Assembly (NCBI GenBank): GCA_938009335.1
Contig: CALLHT010000221.1
Coordinates: forward strand, 1-5,033
DNA: 5,033 nucleotides
From: an uncultured Rhizobiaceae group bacterium
GTDB lineage: Bacteria; Pseudomonadota; Alphaproteobacteria; Rhizobiales; Rhizobiaceae
Reading direction: 5' to 3'
Part shown: in pieces, positions 1 through 5,033 of the stretch
Position numbering within the stretch: the stretch's first letter is position 1
Layout: each line of letters begins with the position of its first letter
The notes under the pieces: model-generated
Database searches by the model: none
The model's input: the letters and a program-made list of their open reading frames with translations, nothing else
What the model was told of the DNA's origin: nothing
Translations under genes and position numbers: made by a program

Positions 1-29
1 TGCAGGAATTCGGATTTGAACGCAGACAT
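1..29 (-). CDS. tyrS: Tyrosyl-tRNA synthetase, N-terminal fragment (runs off left edge)
   Basis: Reading leftward from an ATG at 29-27, the nine complete codons translate as MSAFKSEFL, and the gene continues beyond the window. Alphaproteobacterial TyrS proteins commonly begin with a very similar M-S-x-F-K-S-[DE]-F-L stretch, and tyrS is often found divergent from anmK in these bacteria, which is the arrangement here. TyrS charges tRNA-Tyr with tyrosine in the cytosol. Only nine residues are visible, so the call rests on the N-terminal match plus gene context; no catalytic motif can be seen. No strong Shine-Dalgarno sequence is evident upstream of the ATG. Confidence 0.68.
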
Positions 30-118
30 GGTTTATGTGCACTTTTTCTGGCAAGTTGTGAAAGAATCTGCAGTCACTTAGCAGGACGAAAACAAAATAT
101 CCACTTGGGGAATGAATT
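30..118. promoter_or_regulatory. Divergent tyrS-anmK intergenic region
   Basis: These 89 bp separate two divergent genes, so they should hold the promoters of both. I could not find a convincing -35/-10 pair in either direction. The only local sign is GGGG at 107-110, eight bases before the TTG start of anmK, which can serve as a modest ribosome binding site. A short ATG-initiated frame begins at 112 but is too close to that site and ends after 21 codons. Confidence 0.4.
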
Positions 119-1246
119 TTGTCGGAATTGAAGACAGCAATCGGCTTGATGAGCGGTACCAGCATGGATGGAATTGATGCGGCTCTGCTCAAAACAGATG
201 GCGAAGCGGTTGTTGAGCGGGGGCCGTCTGGCTTTTATCCATATTCGCCTGAGACCCGCGATTTGCTGCAACAGGCACTCGTTGATGCCCTTCAAATTGA
301 TCAAAGAGACGAGCGCCCTGGGTGCCTAGGAAATGCGCAAGAGATGGTGACCACATTGCACGCGGAAGCGATAAACCAGTTTCTAAAAGACAATAATCTT
401 ACCGTTGATAATGTCGATCTGCTCGGCTTTCATGGACAGACTGTTCTGCATAGGCCGGATGATGCACTCACAGTCCAGATTGGTAATGGTCAGGCGCTTG
501 CTGATGCCACCGGAATTTCAACGGTGTATGATATGCGTGCGAATGACATGGTGCATGGCGGGCAGGGCGCTCCGCTTATTCCAGTGTATCATCAGGCTCT
601 TGCAAAGAATGTGAGTTCTGATGTTGCGGTCGATGGCCCCATTTGCTTTGTGAACATTGGTGGTATTTCAAACATCACCTATGTGGGCGATGAACTGATC
701 GCGTTTGATAGTGGGCCGGGCAATGCGCTGATTGATCAATGGGTGCAGAAACATGTCGGCATATCTCATGATCAGGGAGGTGCAATTGCTGCCGAGGGAG
801 TGATAGATCGTTCGTTTATCGACGGTTACATGGCGGACGCGTTTTTTGAAAAGCCTGTGCCGAAATCTTTAGACCGAAATGATTTTCGATTGCTAGACGA
901 GGCCAATTTGAGCGTCGAGACGGTTGCCCGAAGTCTGGCGCGCGTTTCGGCAGAAGCCATTATAAGAGCAGCCGAACACTTGCCCGATACGCCATCCCTA
1001 TGGATTATTTGCGGGGGCGGGCGGCACAATCCCCACATCATGAATGATTTGACTGAATTAGCTTTGGAGGCAGGTTCAAATGTGGTTTCCGCAGAAGTTG
1101 CCGGGTTTGATGGCGACGCAATGGAAGCAGAAGGCTGGGCTTACTTGGCGGTCCGCTCGATTCAGCATTTGCCCCTAACGTATCCGCAAACCACTGGATG
1201 TAAGCAAGAAGTTTCAGGAGGTGTGTTTTGTACTGCTACGCGGTGA
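119..1246 (+). CDS. anmK: Anhydro-N-acetylmuramic acid kinase
   Basis: AnmK (about 370 residues in the family, 375 here) is a cytosolic ATP-dependent enzyme of peptidoglycan recycling. It opens the 1,6-anhydro ring of anhydroMurNAc and phosphorylates it to MurNAc-6-phosphate. Visible family motifs, in order, are MSGTSMDG (11-18, nucleotide-binding loop), GFHGQTV (103-109), GGQGAPLIP (147-155), NIGGISN (179-185), FDSGPGN (196-202, with D197 at the position of the known catalytic aspartate), ICGGG (297-301) and DGDAMEAEGWAYLAVR (331-346). The C-terminal TTG...SGG stretch is typical, so the gene looks complete. The start is TTG at 119: an in-frame TGA at 113-115 excludes a longer protein, and this start places MSGTS at the expected distance from the N-terminus. 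It is divergent from tyrS and convergent with the SDR gene. Confidence 0.96.
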   Translation: MSELKTAIGLMSGTSMDGIDAALLKTDGEAVVERGPSGFYPYSPETRDLLQQALVDALQIDQRDERPGCLGNAQEMVTTLHAEAINQFLKDNNLTVDNVDLLGFHGQTVLHRPDDALTVQIGNGQALADATGISTVYDMRANDMVHGGQGAPLIPVYHQALAKNVSSDVAVDGPICFVNIGGISNITYVGDELIAFDSGPGNALIDQWVQKHVGISHDQGGAIAAEGVIDRSFIDGYMADAFFEKPVPKSLDRNDFRLLDEANLSVETVARSLARVSAEAIIRAAEHLPDTPSLWIICGGGRHNPHIMNDLTELALEAGSNVVSAEVAGFDGDAMEAEGWAYLAVRSIQHLPLTYPQTTGCKQEVSGGVFCTATR

Positions 1247-1261
1247 AGCCGTGAGGCTTCA
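1244..1261. terminator. Perfect hairpin at the anmK stop codon, possible weak terminator
   Basis: TGAAGCC (1244-1250) and GGCTTCA (1255-1261) form a perfect 7-bp stem closed by a GTGA tetraloop, which fits the stable GNRA class on the plus strand. The left arm begins with the anmK stop codon itself. Neither strand has a run of T after the stem, so it is not a textbook Rho-independent terminator. Its place between two convergent genes makes a role in transcript ending or 3' end protection plausible. The rest of the convergent gap (1262-1341) shows no clear gene or strong structure. Confidence 0.4.
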
Positions 1262-1341
1262 AGAGCAATGGCGAACGGCATGTGTGCGGGACTAAGCTGC
1301 CCTACTATCAGCAGGTTCCAATGGCTGCAAAAGAGATAAAC

Positions 1342-2109
1342 CTATAACCCGGGAAGCCCGGCCGCTTTACGGCCTTCATCAGTTTTTAGTGAAAAATCTT
1401 GTCCGGCATATTTCTCTCCATCGGGCCCACACAGATAGGCAATCGCCTGTGCGACCCATTCGGTAGAAATGTGTGATGATGCATCAAGTTTACTCACGGG
1501 GTTGATGCCGGATGCTTTTATCGAAACCTGCATATCCGTTGCAACAGTTCCCGGGCTTAGGCCCATGACGTGGATTCCATGTTCATTGTGCTCCTTGTGA
1601 GCTACTCCCGTCAGCCGGAATACAGCTGCTTTACTGGCACAATAGTGAGACCATCCTTCCAGGAAGGAGTTCGCAGCACCGGATGATATGTTGATGATGG
1701 TGCCACCCCCATGGTCCTTCATAATTGGAATGGCGTAGCGCATGCCGTAGTAGACGCCTTTTACATTTACATCAATTATTTTACCCCAAGCTTCCGGGTC
1801 ACTGTCTTCGATGCGTGCGATAGGGTCGATAAGGCCTGCATTATTAATCAAAATATCAAGGCTACCGAAAGTACTGTGAGCATGCAACATAAGGTTAGAG
1901 ACATCCGTGTGATTGCTAACATCACATGCGATAGCACTTGCACCTGCGCCATTTTCCGAAATGTCGTTGGCAATGGATTCGATCGCGGTTTGAGATCGCG
2001 CTGCTAGCACGACATTCGCACCGTTTTCAGCGAGATAGCGTGCTGTGGCTTCGCCGATCCCACGACTTGCACCAGTGATGACGGCCGTCTTGCCTTTCAG
2101 ATATTCCAT
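1342..2109 (-). CDS. Short-chain dehydrogenase/reductase (SDR), substrate unknown
   Basis: This 255-residue protein is a classical SDR: a cytosolic single-domain Rossmann enzyme that oxidises alcohols or reduces carbonyls with NAD(P)H. It shows the cofactor motif TGASRGIG (12-19), D63-V64 for adenine contact, NNAG (89-92), N115, the catalytic S143, Y156 and K160 (YCASK), and the PG motif (186-187). R16 in the glycine loop and R38 after the second strand suggest NADP(H) preference, by family rule. The ATG at 2109 is preceded by AAGGAA at good spacing. It is the last gene of the five-gene block, 17 nt after the second YceI gene. Hydrophobicity shows no membrane segment. The C-terminus ending in DEGRKAAGLPGL is seen in a subset of uncharacterised SDRs. 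The substrate cannot be told from sequence; a quinone, aldehyde or ketone detoxification role would suit the context but is inference. Confidence 0.93.
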   Translation of the reverse strand: MEYLKGKTAVITGASRGIGEATARYLAENGANVVLAARSQTAIESIANDISENGAGASAIACDVSNHTDVSNLMLHAHSTFGSLDILINNAGLIDPIARIEDSDPEAWGKIIDVNVKGVYYGMRYAIPIMKDHGGGTIINISSGAANSFLEGWSHYCASKAAVFRLTGVAHKEHNEHGIHVMGLSPGTVATDMQVSIKASGINPVSKLDASSHISTEWVAQAIAYLCGPDGEKYAGQDFSLKTDEGRKAAGLPGL

Positions 2110-2126
2110 TATATTTCCTTTCTCAG

Positions 2127-2684
2127 TTAATCTTGAACGCGCAGAGCATTAATCGCGATACCGATTTCAATGATTTGGTTTACGCCAGGATTGTCGTTGC
2201 CAATGTTGAATGTTGCCCGATCTAGCATGGCAACGAATGCTGCCTGCGCAGTTTCGCCGGAAATATCGATTGAACCAAGAAGTTCAACCGGAACATCCAC
2301 GCCCTTGAGCGTCAGCATGCCCTTTTGCGATAATTTGTCTTCACCAACTCTCTGGAAGCCGCCTCCAACAAACCGTGCATTCGGATGAACGGTCACATCT
2401 AACCATTCTGCTGTCTTAATAAGGGATTGAGCTTGTGGCACATTAATCATTGCCGAGGACAGCGTGATCTCGACAGCTACAGTGGCGCTTGCGGGACGCT
2501 CAGGGTCGTAGATAATATCTGCTGACCAATCATCGAAACGACCCTTAGCCAAAGAGCCACCAATCTTCACCTGAAATGACAGTTCACTTTCGGCGTTGAT
2601 CACCTTCCAACGCGTCTCAGCTTTGGCCTGAGCCGCAATCGCGCACATTGCGATTAGCCCGCTGAGTAAATGAATAATTTTCAC
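2127..2684 (-). CDS. Periplasmic YceI-family protein, divergent subtype
   Basis: This is a 185-residue secreted protein. Residues 1-22 form a Sec-type signal peptide (K2, hydrophobic core 6-18, AKA before a likely cut at 22/23). The mature part has the YceI (lipocalin-like beta-barrel) pattern: RWKV start, F37, GRFDDWSADIIYDP (48-61), WLD..HPNARF (94-105), GMLTLKGVDVPVEL (122-135) and LDRATFNIG (154-162). It lacks the histidine found in the first strand of E. coli YceI and of its operon partner (3283-3954). YceI proteins bind long isoprenoid chains in structural studies; a role in carrying quinone or a similar lipid is possible. The start is GTG at 2684, overlapping the TGA of the cytochrome gene by 4 nt (GTGA), with AGGAAG just upstream, so translation is probably coupled. 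Confidence 0.9.
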   Translation of the reverse strand: MKIIHLLSGLIAMCAIAAQAKAETRWKVINAESELSFQVKIGGSLAKGRFDDWSADIIYDPERPASATVAVEITLSSAMINVPQAQSLIKTAEWLDVTVHPNARFVGGGFQRVGEDKLSQKGMLTLKGVDVPVELLGSIDISGETAQAAFVAMLDRATFNIGNDNPGVNQIIEIGIAINALRVQD

Positions 2685-3277
2685 AATCGCTTCCTCTCTT
2701 CTACCGATAATCCGCGGGGTAGCATGGAAAGCAGCACTTCATCGTGGTTCCAATAGTGATGTTTGAAGGCAGCGGCGACATGCATGGCGACGAGCGCCAG
2801 AAGTGCCAAACCACCACTGAAGTGCGCCCATGACCAAAACGTTTCGGACGATGCGCTCGGTGCGATAACATGGGGCAAAGGGAACAACCCAAAGACGATT
2901 GTCGGAATTCCCAATGTCGACGCGGAAGCTAGAAACCAGCCAGAAAGCGGCAGTGTGAACATCAGCCCGTAGAGGACAAAATGAACAAAGCGTGCAATGC
3001 AATGTTCCAAAGGTGGTAGGTCGTGATGAATGTCAGGCTTAATCCGGCTGCGCAACAGTAAACGCAGCAAAACCATCACAAACAACACAACGCCTATTGA
3101 TTTGTGCAATTGATACGCATCAAAGATGCTAAGACTGAGCAAAGTGAGGGTGAAATCACCACTCTGCTGGGCCATTTGCGCTAGGCGCGTCATGCCAAAT
3201 CCGAGGCCAAGCATGGCAATCAGTAGCACCGCCATGAGCCAGTGAAATAGCTTGATGTATGGGTGCCACTGAGCCAT
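2681..3277 (-). CDS. Cytochrome b561 (CybB/YceJ-type di-heme membrane protein)
   Basis: The 198-residue product is an inner-membrane four-helix b-type cytochrome. Helices lie near residues 11-30, 55-75, 95-118 and 152-172. H12 (in LFHW), H58 (in QLHKS), H152 (in WAHFSGG) and H166 (in AMHVAAAF) align with the four heme-ligand histidines of E. coli CybB, and HHYW...LLSMLPR (173-188) matches the CybB C-terminus. E. coli CybB is a superoxide oxidase that passes electrons to ubiquinone; other relatives carry electrons between quinol and periplasmic partners. The ATG at 3277 is chosen because the protein then begins just before the first helix, as in the family, and lies 5 nt after the upstream YceI stop. 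A TTG at 3328 would add 17 unusual residues inside the neighbouring gene. The ribosome binding site is weak (GAG), so coupling to the upstream gene is likely. Confidence 0.93.
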   Translation of the reverse strand: MAQWHPYIKLFHWLMAVLLIAMLGLGFGMTRLAQMAQQSGDFTLTLLSLSIFDAYQLHKSIGVVLFVMVLLRLLLRSRIKPDIHHDLPPLEHCIARFVHFVLYGLMFTLPLSGWFLASASTLGIPTIVFGLFPLPHVIAPSASSETFWSWAHFSGGLALLALVAMHVAAAFKHHYWNHDEVLLSMLPRGLSVEERKRL

Positions 3278-3282
3278 CGGTT

Positions 3283-3954
3283 TTACTCGTTTGGTCCGGT
3301 AAAGCCTGCTACCCGCCCCCAGTTGCAAGGTACGTTGCTTTCCGGTGCGCCCTCGCAGCGCACAAGGTCAAAACGTGCATCAAGCGTGATTTCAAAACCG
3401 GTGGGAGAGCCAAGAAATGCGATGAAATCCATTCCGTGATCAAGGCGCTTAATGCCTCCGGTGGCGTGGAAACCGACAACCTCAACCTCGTCATAGTTAG
3501 GAATGAAGTCAGGGTAGGTTCGGCGATTGACCATTTCGAAGTCCAGTTCTACTGGAGCCGCCACACCAAGCATTTCAAGATTACCCACAAGTGTACCCTT
3601 GGTCGGTGTCAGCATCTGCACCTCAGTCGATGTAAAGGTAATCTCCGGGAATTTCTCAACGTTCAGATAGTCAGCATTACGCACATGATTGTCGCGACCG
3701 ACATGGTTCGAATCGATGGAGGCAGCCTGGATTGTAAATGTGATCTCGGAGTTTGAAGGGTCCGCCTCATCAATCATGAATGTTCCGTCGAATTCATTGA
3801 AGCGACCAACGGTGTTGGCCATATTCATGTGGTCGATTTCCCAGCCGATATGTGCGTGACCGAGATCGAGTGTCCATTCCTGTTGTTCTGCCTGTGCAAT
3901 GGTTGTGGCGAAGATCAATGATGATGCTAGTGCCATTGTTTTGAGATGTTTCAT
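3283..3954 (-). CDS. yceI: Periplasmic YceI protein with two-cysteine C-terminal tail
   Basis: This 223-residue secreted protein is closely like E. coli YceI. Residues 1-22 are a signal peptide ending AQA, with probable cleavage at 22/23. The mature domain shows W27-T-L-D, the H33/H35 strand, GRFNEFDGTF (50-59), the signature SIDSNHVGRDNHVRNADYLN (79-98), KFPEITFTST (101-110) and a late strand ITLDARFDL (189-197). Family members are lipocalin-like barrels that bind isoprenoid chains; E. coli yceI is also adjacent to a cytochrome b561-type gene (yceJ). The domain normally ends near residue 198; here a tail of about 25 residues follows with C200 and C210, which could form a periplasmic disulfide. 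The ATG at 3954 has AAGGAAA upstream. It lies 27 nt after azoR and 5 nt before the cytochrome gene. Confidence 0.94.
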   Translation of the reverse strand: MKHLKTMALASSLIFATTIAQAEQQEWTLDLGHAHIGWEIDHMNMANTVGRFNEFDGTFMIDEADPSNSEITFTIQAASIDSNHVGRDNHVRNADYLNVEKFPEITFTSTEVQMLTPTKGTLVGNLEMLGVAAPVELDFEMVNRRTYPDFIPNYDEVEVVGFHATGGIKRLDHGMDFIAFLGSPTGFEITLDARFDLVRCEGAPESNVPCNWGRVAGFTGPNE

Positions 3955-3981
3955 TGGGTTTTCCTTTCTTGGTGTGATTGT

Positions 3982-4599
3982 TTAGCCCGTAATTGATTCC
4001 AGTTCTGCTTCGGCCTTTGAGAGGTTTTCAGACACCGTTACGTCGTCCGCGGTCGTCGCTTGCACAGATACAATTTGCACCTCTTCAATTCCTAGGAAGG
4101 CCAAGAGGAAACGGAGATAAGGTTCGAGGAAGTTGGCGGCTTCGAGATCCCCTCCATCAAGGTAGCCATCGGCGCCATAAGCGCAGATCACGATGGCTCG
4201 ACGCGTCTGGACAAGTCCTTGAAACGCGCCATCTACGTAGGCGAAGGTATGGCCAATTCGCGTAATTTGATCGATCCAGCATTTCAAAGATGCGGGCACA
4301 GAGAAATTGTATATCGGCACCGCGAGCAGAAGAGTGTCCGCGCTTTGCAGCTCGTCTATCAACTGGTCTGAGAGCGCTGTCGCTTTGCGTAACTCATCGT
4401 TCATCCCTTCCTGAGGTGAGAAAAAACCATTGATAGTTTCTTGTGACAAAACCGGGAGTGGATCATGACCGACATGGCGGCTGATAACGGTGCCTTGAGG
4501 GTGGGCGTGACGCCAATCGGCCTCTGCTCGATCCGCTAATTTGCTTGAGTGTGACCCCTCGGAGCGAGAGCTGCTATCGATACGAAGAAGTGTGGGCAT
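3982..4599 (-). CDS. azoR: FMN-dependent NAD(P)H:quinone / azo reductase (AzoR family)
   Basis: The 205-residue product is a cytosolic flavodoxin-fold enzyme; E. coli AzoR has 201 residues. AzoR enzymes reduce quinones and azo dyes by two-electron transfer from NAD(P)H through FMN, avoiding semiquinones. Motifs seen are the N-terminal LLRIDSSSRSEGSHSSKLAD (4-23) with the FMN phosphate-binding serines, PIYNFSVPASLKCWIDQITR (95-114) and GHTFAYVDGAFQGLV (116-130), then the LEPYLRFLLAFLGIE stretch (158-172) typical of the family. ATG at 4599 is the start: AGGAG lies 6 nt upstream and the protein then begins exactly at the first beta-strand. The reading frame stays open 46 codons further up, but that part crosses the promoter region and has no family match. 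It is the first gene of the operon, divergent from a LysR gene. Confidence 0.94.
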   Translation of the reverse strand: MPTLLRIDSSSRSEGSHSSKLADRAEADWRHAHPQGTVISRHVGHDPLPVLSQETINGFFSPQEGMNDELRKATALSDQLIDELQSADTLLLAVPIYNFSVPASLKCWIDQITRIGHTFAYVDGAFQGLVQTRRAIVICAYGADGYLDGGDLEAANFLEPYLRFLLAFLGIEEVQIVSVQATTADDVTVSENLSKAEAELESITG

Positions 4600-4605
4600 T
4601 GAAGT

Positions 4606-4610
4606 CTCCT
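4606..4610 (-). promoter_or_regulatory. Ribosome binding site that fixes the azoR start
   Basis: The minus strand reads AGGAG here, six bases before the ATG at 4599-4597. This is the strongest ribosome binding site of the operon and favours the short 205-residue AzoR over the in-frame extension to 4737. Confidence 0.85.
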
Positions 4611-4642
4611 GCTGTTGAATGAAATTATTATTTGATGCAAAA

Positions 4643-4664
4643 ATTTCTTGAAATGATTGATTTC
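4643..4664. promoter_or_regulatory. Clustered ATTTC/GAAAT inverted repeats, candidate LysR operator
   Basis: ATTTC (4643-4647), GAAAT (4650-4654) and ATTTC (4660-4664) make two back-to-back perfect 5-bp dyads that share the middle half-site, with gaps of 2 and 5 bases. Further GAAAT copies lie at 4621-4625 and 4696-4700. LysR-family regulators typically bind AT-rich interrupted dyads in the gap between their own gene and the divergent target, which is this situation. The region is AT-rich, so some copies may be chance. A separate small dyad TTTG-ATG-CAAA lies at 4631-4641. Confidence 0.5.
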
Positions 4665-4686
4665 TCAGCATACTCATGCATATTAT
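4657..4686 (+). promoter_or_regulatory. Candidate lysR promoter giving a leaderless transcript
   Basis: TTGATT (4657-4662) and TATTAT (4681-4686) are separated by 18 bp and match the sigma-70 consensus at four and five of six positions. Transcription would begin about 6-8 bases after the -10, at or within a base or so of the A of the lysR ATG (4693). This agrees with the absence of a Shine-Dalgarno sequence before that ATG. The -35 overlaps the third ATTTC half-site, which would suit autorepression. Confidence 0.45.
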
Positions 4687-4687
4687 A
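4682..4687 (-). promoter_or_regulatory. Candidate azoR operon -10 element
   Basis: The minus strand reads a perfect TATAAT here, overlapping the lysR -10 on the other strand. No good -35 is found 16-19 bp upstream, which is common at activator-dependent LysR targets. Start would be near 4675, leaving a leader of about 75 nt that contains the dyad cluster. A weaker alternative for azoR is TTTCAA (4653-4648) with AATAAT (4629-4624), spaced by 18 bp, in which case the dyads cover its -35. The sequence does not decide between them. Confidence 0.4.
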
Positions 4688-4692
4688 CACGA

Positions 4693-5033
4693 ATGGAAAT
4701 TGCAGCCCTCAGAACCGTCCTCTTTGTGAAACGGCACGGCAGTATTGCCGGCGCAGCCCGTGCACTAGATATCGACCCATCATCTGTATCCCGTACGCTT
4801 TCAGCGGTCGAAGCCGATATAGGCATCAGATTGTTCCAGCGAACGACCCGTCAGCTCGCGGTGACGGAGGAAGGACAGACTTACCTCACTCGAATGGAGC
4901 CGTTGATCGAAGAGTTTGAGGCCGCACGTGAACAGGCTCGAGGCATGAGGGGAAAACCTAGCGGGGTTCTTCGATTAACGGCGTCTGTGGCCTTTGCAGA
5001 TAGAGTCATAGTTCCACTGCTTCCGTCATTTCA
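4693..5033 (+). CDS. LysR-family transcriptional regulator, N-terminal part (runs off right edge)
   Basis: An open frame from ATG 4693 to the window end gives 113 residues without a stop. Residues 2-60 are the LysR winged helix-turn-helix: SIAGAARALDIDPSSVSRTL (17-36) as the HTH, then VEADIGIRLFQRTTRQLAVT (39-58) as the wing, both strongly family-typical. Residues 60-88 form the linker helix used for dimerisation, and GVLRLTASVAFADRVIVPLL (91-110) begins the effector-binding domain; the rest is outside the window. ATG 4693 is chosen because LysR proteins begin only a few residues before the HTH; no ribosome binding site is seen, so the mRNA may be leaderless. It is divergent from azoR with a 93-bp gap, so by the usual LysR rule it is probably the regulator of azoR and the genes downstream. 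The effector is unknown; a quinone or other redox-active compound is a guess from context. Confidence 0.95.
   Translation, partial: MEIAALRTVLFVKRHGSIAGAARALDIDPSSVSRTLSAVEADIGIRLFQRTTRQLAVTEEGQTYLTRMEPLIEEFEAAREQARGMRGKPSGVLRLTASVAFADRVIVPLLPSF

Noticed and set aside
112..177. 21-codon upstream frame from ATG 112 overlapping the anmK start
   Set aside because: The only ribosome binding site is one base away from this ATG, too close for use, and the peptide is not recognisable.
1268..1339. Small plus-strand frame of 23 codons in the convergent gap (MANGMCAGLSC...)
   Set aside because: No good ribosome binding site, no recognisable similarity, and short enough to occur by chance.
1201..1341. 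Possible structured RNA or group II intron remnant after anmK, suggested by the GNRA hairpin and an AGGAGGTG stretch
   Set aside because: No domain V-like hairpin or intron boundary could be identified, and anmK ends with a normal family C-terminus, so nothing shows an insertion.
1349..1361. CCGGG-AAG-CCCGG inverted repeat at the 3' end of the SDR gene as an operon terminator
   Set aside because: Short 5-bp stem inside the last codons, and only a loose T-rich stretch follows on the minus strand; too weak to call.
3278..3328. Longer cytochrome b561 starting at TTG 3328
   Set aside because: The added residues are charged, unlike the family, and overlap the upstream YceI coding end; ATG 3277 gives the normal CybB-type start.
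4600..4737. In-frame 46-codon N-terminal extension of AzoR starting at 4737
   Set aside because: It runs through the divergent promoter region and into the lysR gene, has no family similarity, and ATG 4599 has a strong ribosome binding site and the correct family N-terminus.

Overview
The window looks like chromosomal DNA of an alphaproteobacterium, probably of the Hyphomicrobiales/Rhizobiales type. This is inferred from the divergent tyrS-anmK pair at the left edge, the protein sequences and a roughly balanced base composition; the genus cannot be read from the sequence. There is no sign of insertion sequences, phage, CRISPR, tRNA or rRNA genes.

Left part (1-1246): the first codons of a leftward gene whose N-terminus matches tyrosyl-tRNA synthetase (tyrS) face a rightward, complete anmK gene for anhydro-N-acetylmuramic acid kinase (cell-wall recycling), which starts at TTG. 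anmK converges on the next block across about 95 bp that holds a perfect hairpin but no clear terminator.

Middle part (4599 down to 1342, minus strand): five tightly packed genes form an apparent operon. In transcription order they are an AzoR-type FMN-dependent NAD(P)H:quinone/azo reductase, a secreted E. coli-like YceI protein with an unusual two-cysteine tail, a four-helix cytochrome b561 of the CybB type, a second and divergent secreted YceI-family protein, and a short-chain dehydrogenase/reductase. The gaps are 27, 5, -4 and 17 nt. Read together this resembles a quinone/redox stress module: a cytosolic quinone reductase, a membrane di-heme b561 (E. coli CybB is a superoxide:ubiquinone oxidoreductase), and two periplasmic lipocalin-like proteins of a fold that binds isoprenoid chains. 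The joint function is inference.

Right part (4600-5033): a LysR-family regulator gene runs off the right edge and is divergent from azoR. The 93-bp shared region carries several ATTTC/GAAAT half-sites, a TATTATA element usable as a -10 in both directions, and a promoter for lysR that would give a leaderless mRNA. The arrangement suggests that this LysR protein controls the five-gene operon and itself.
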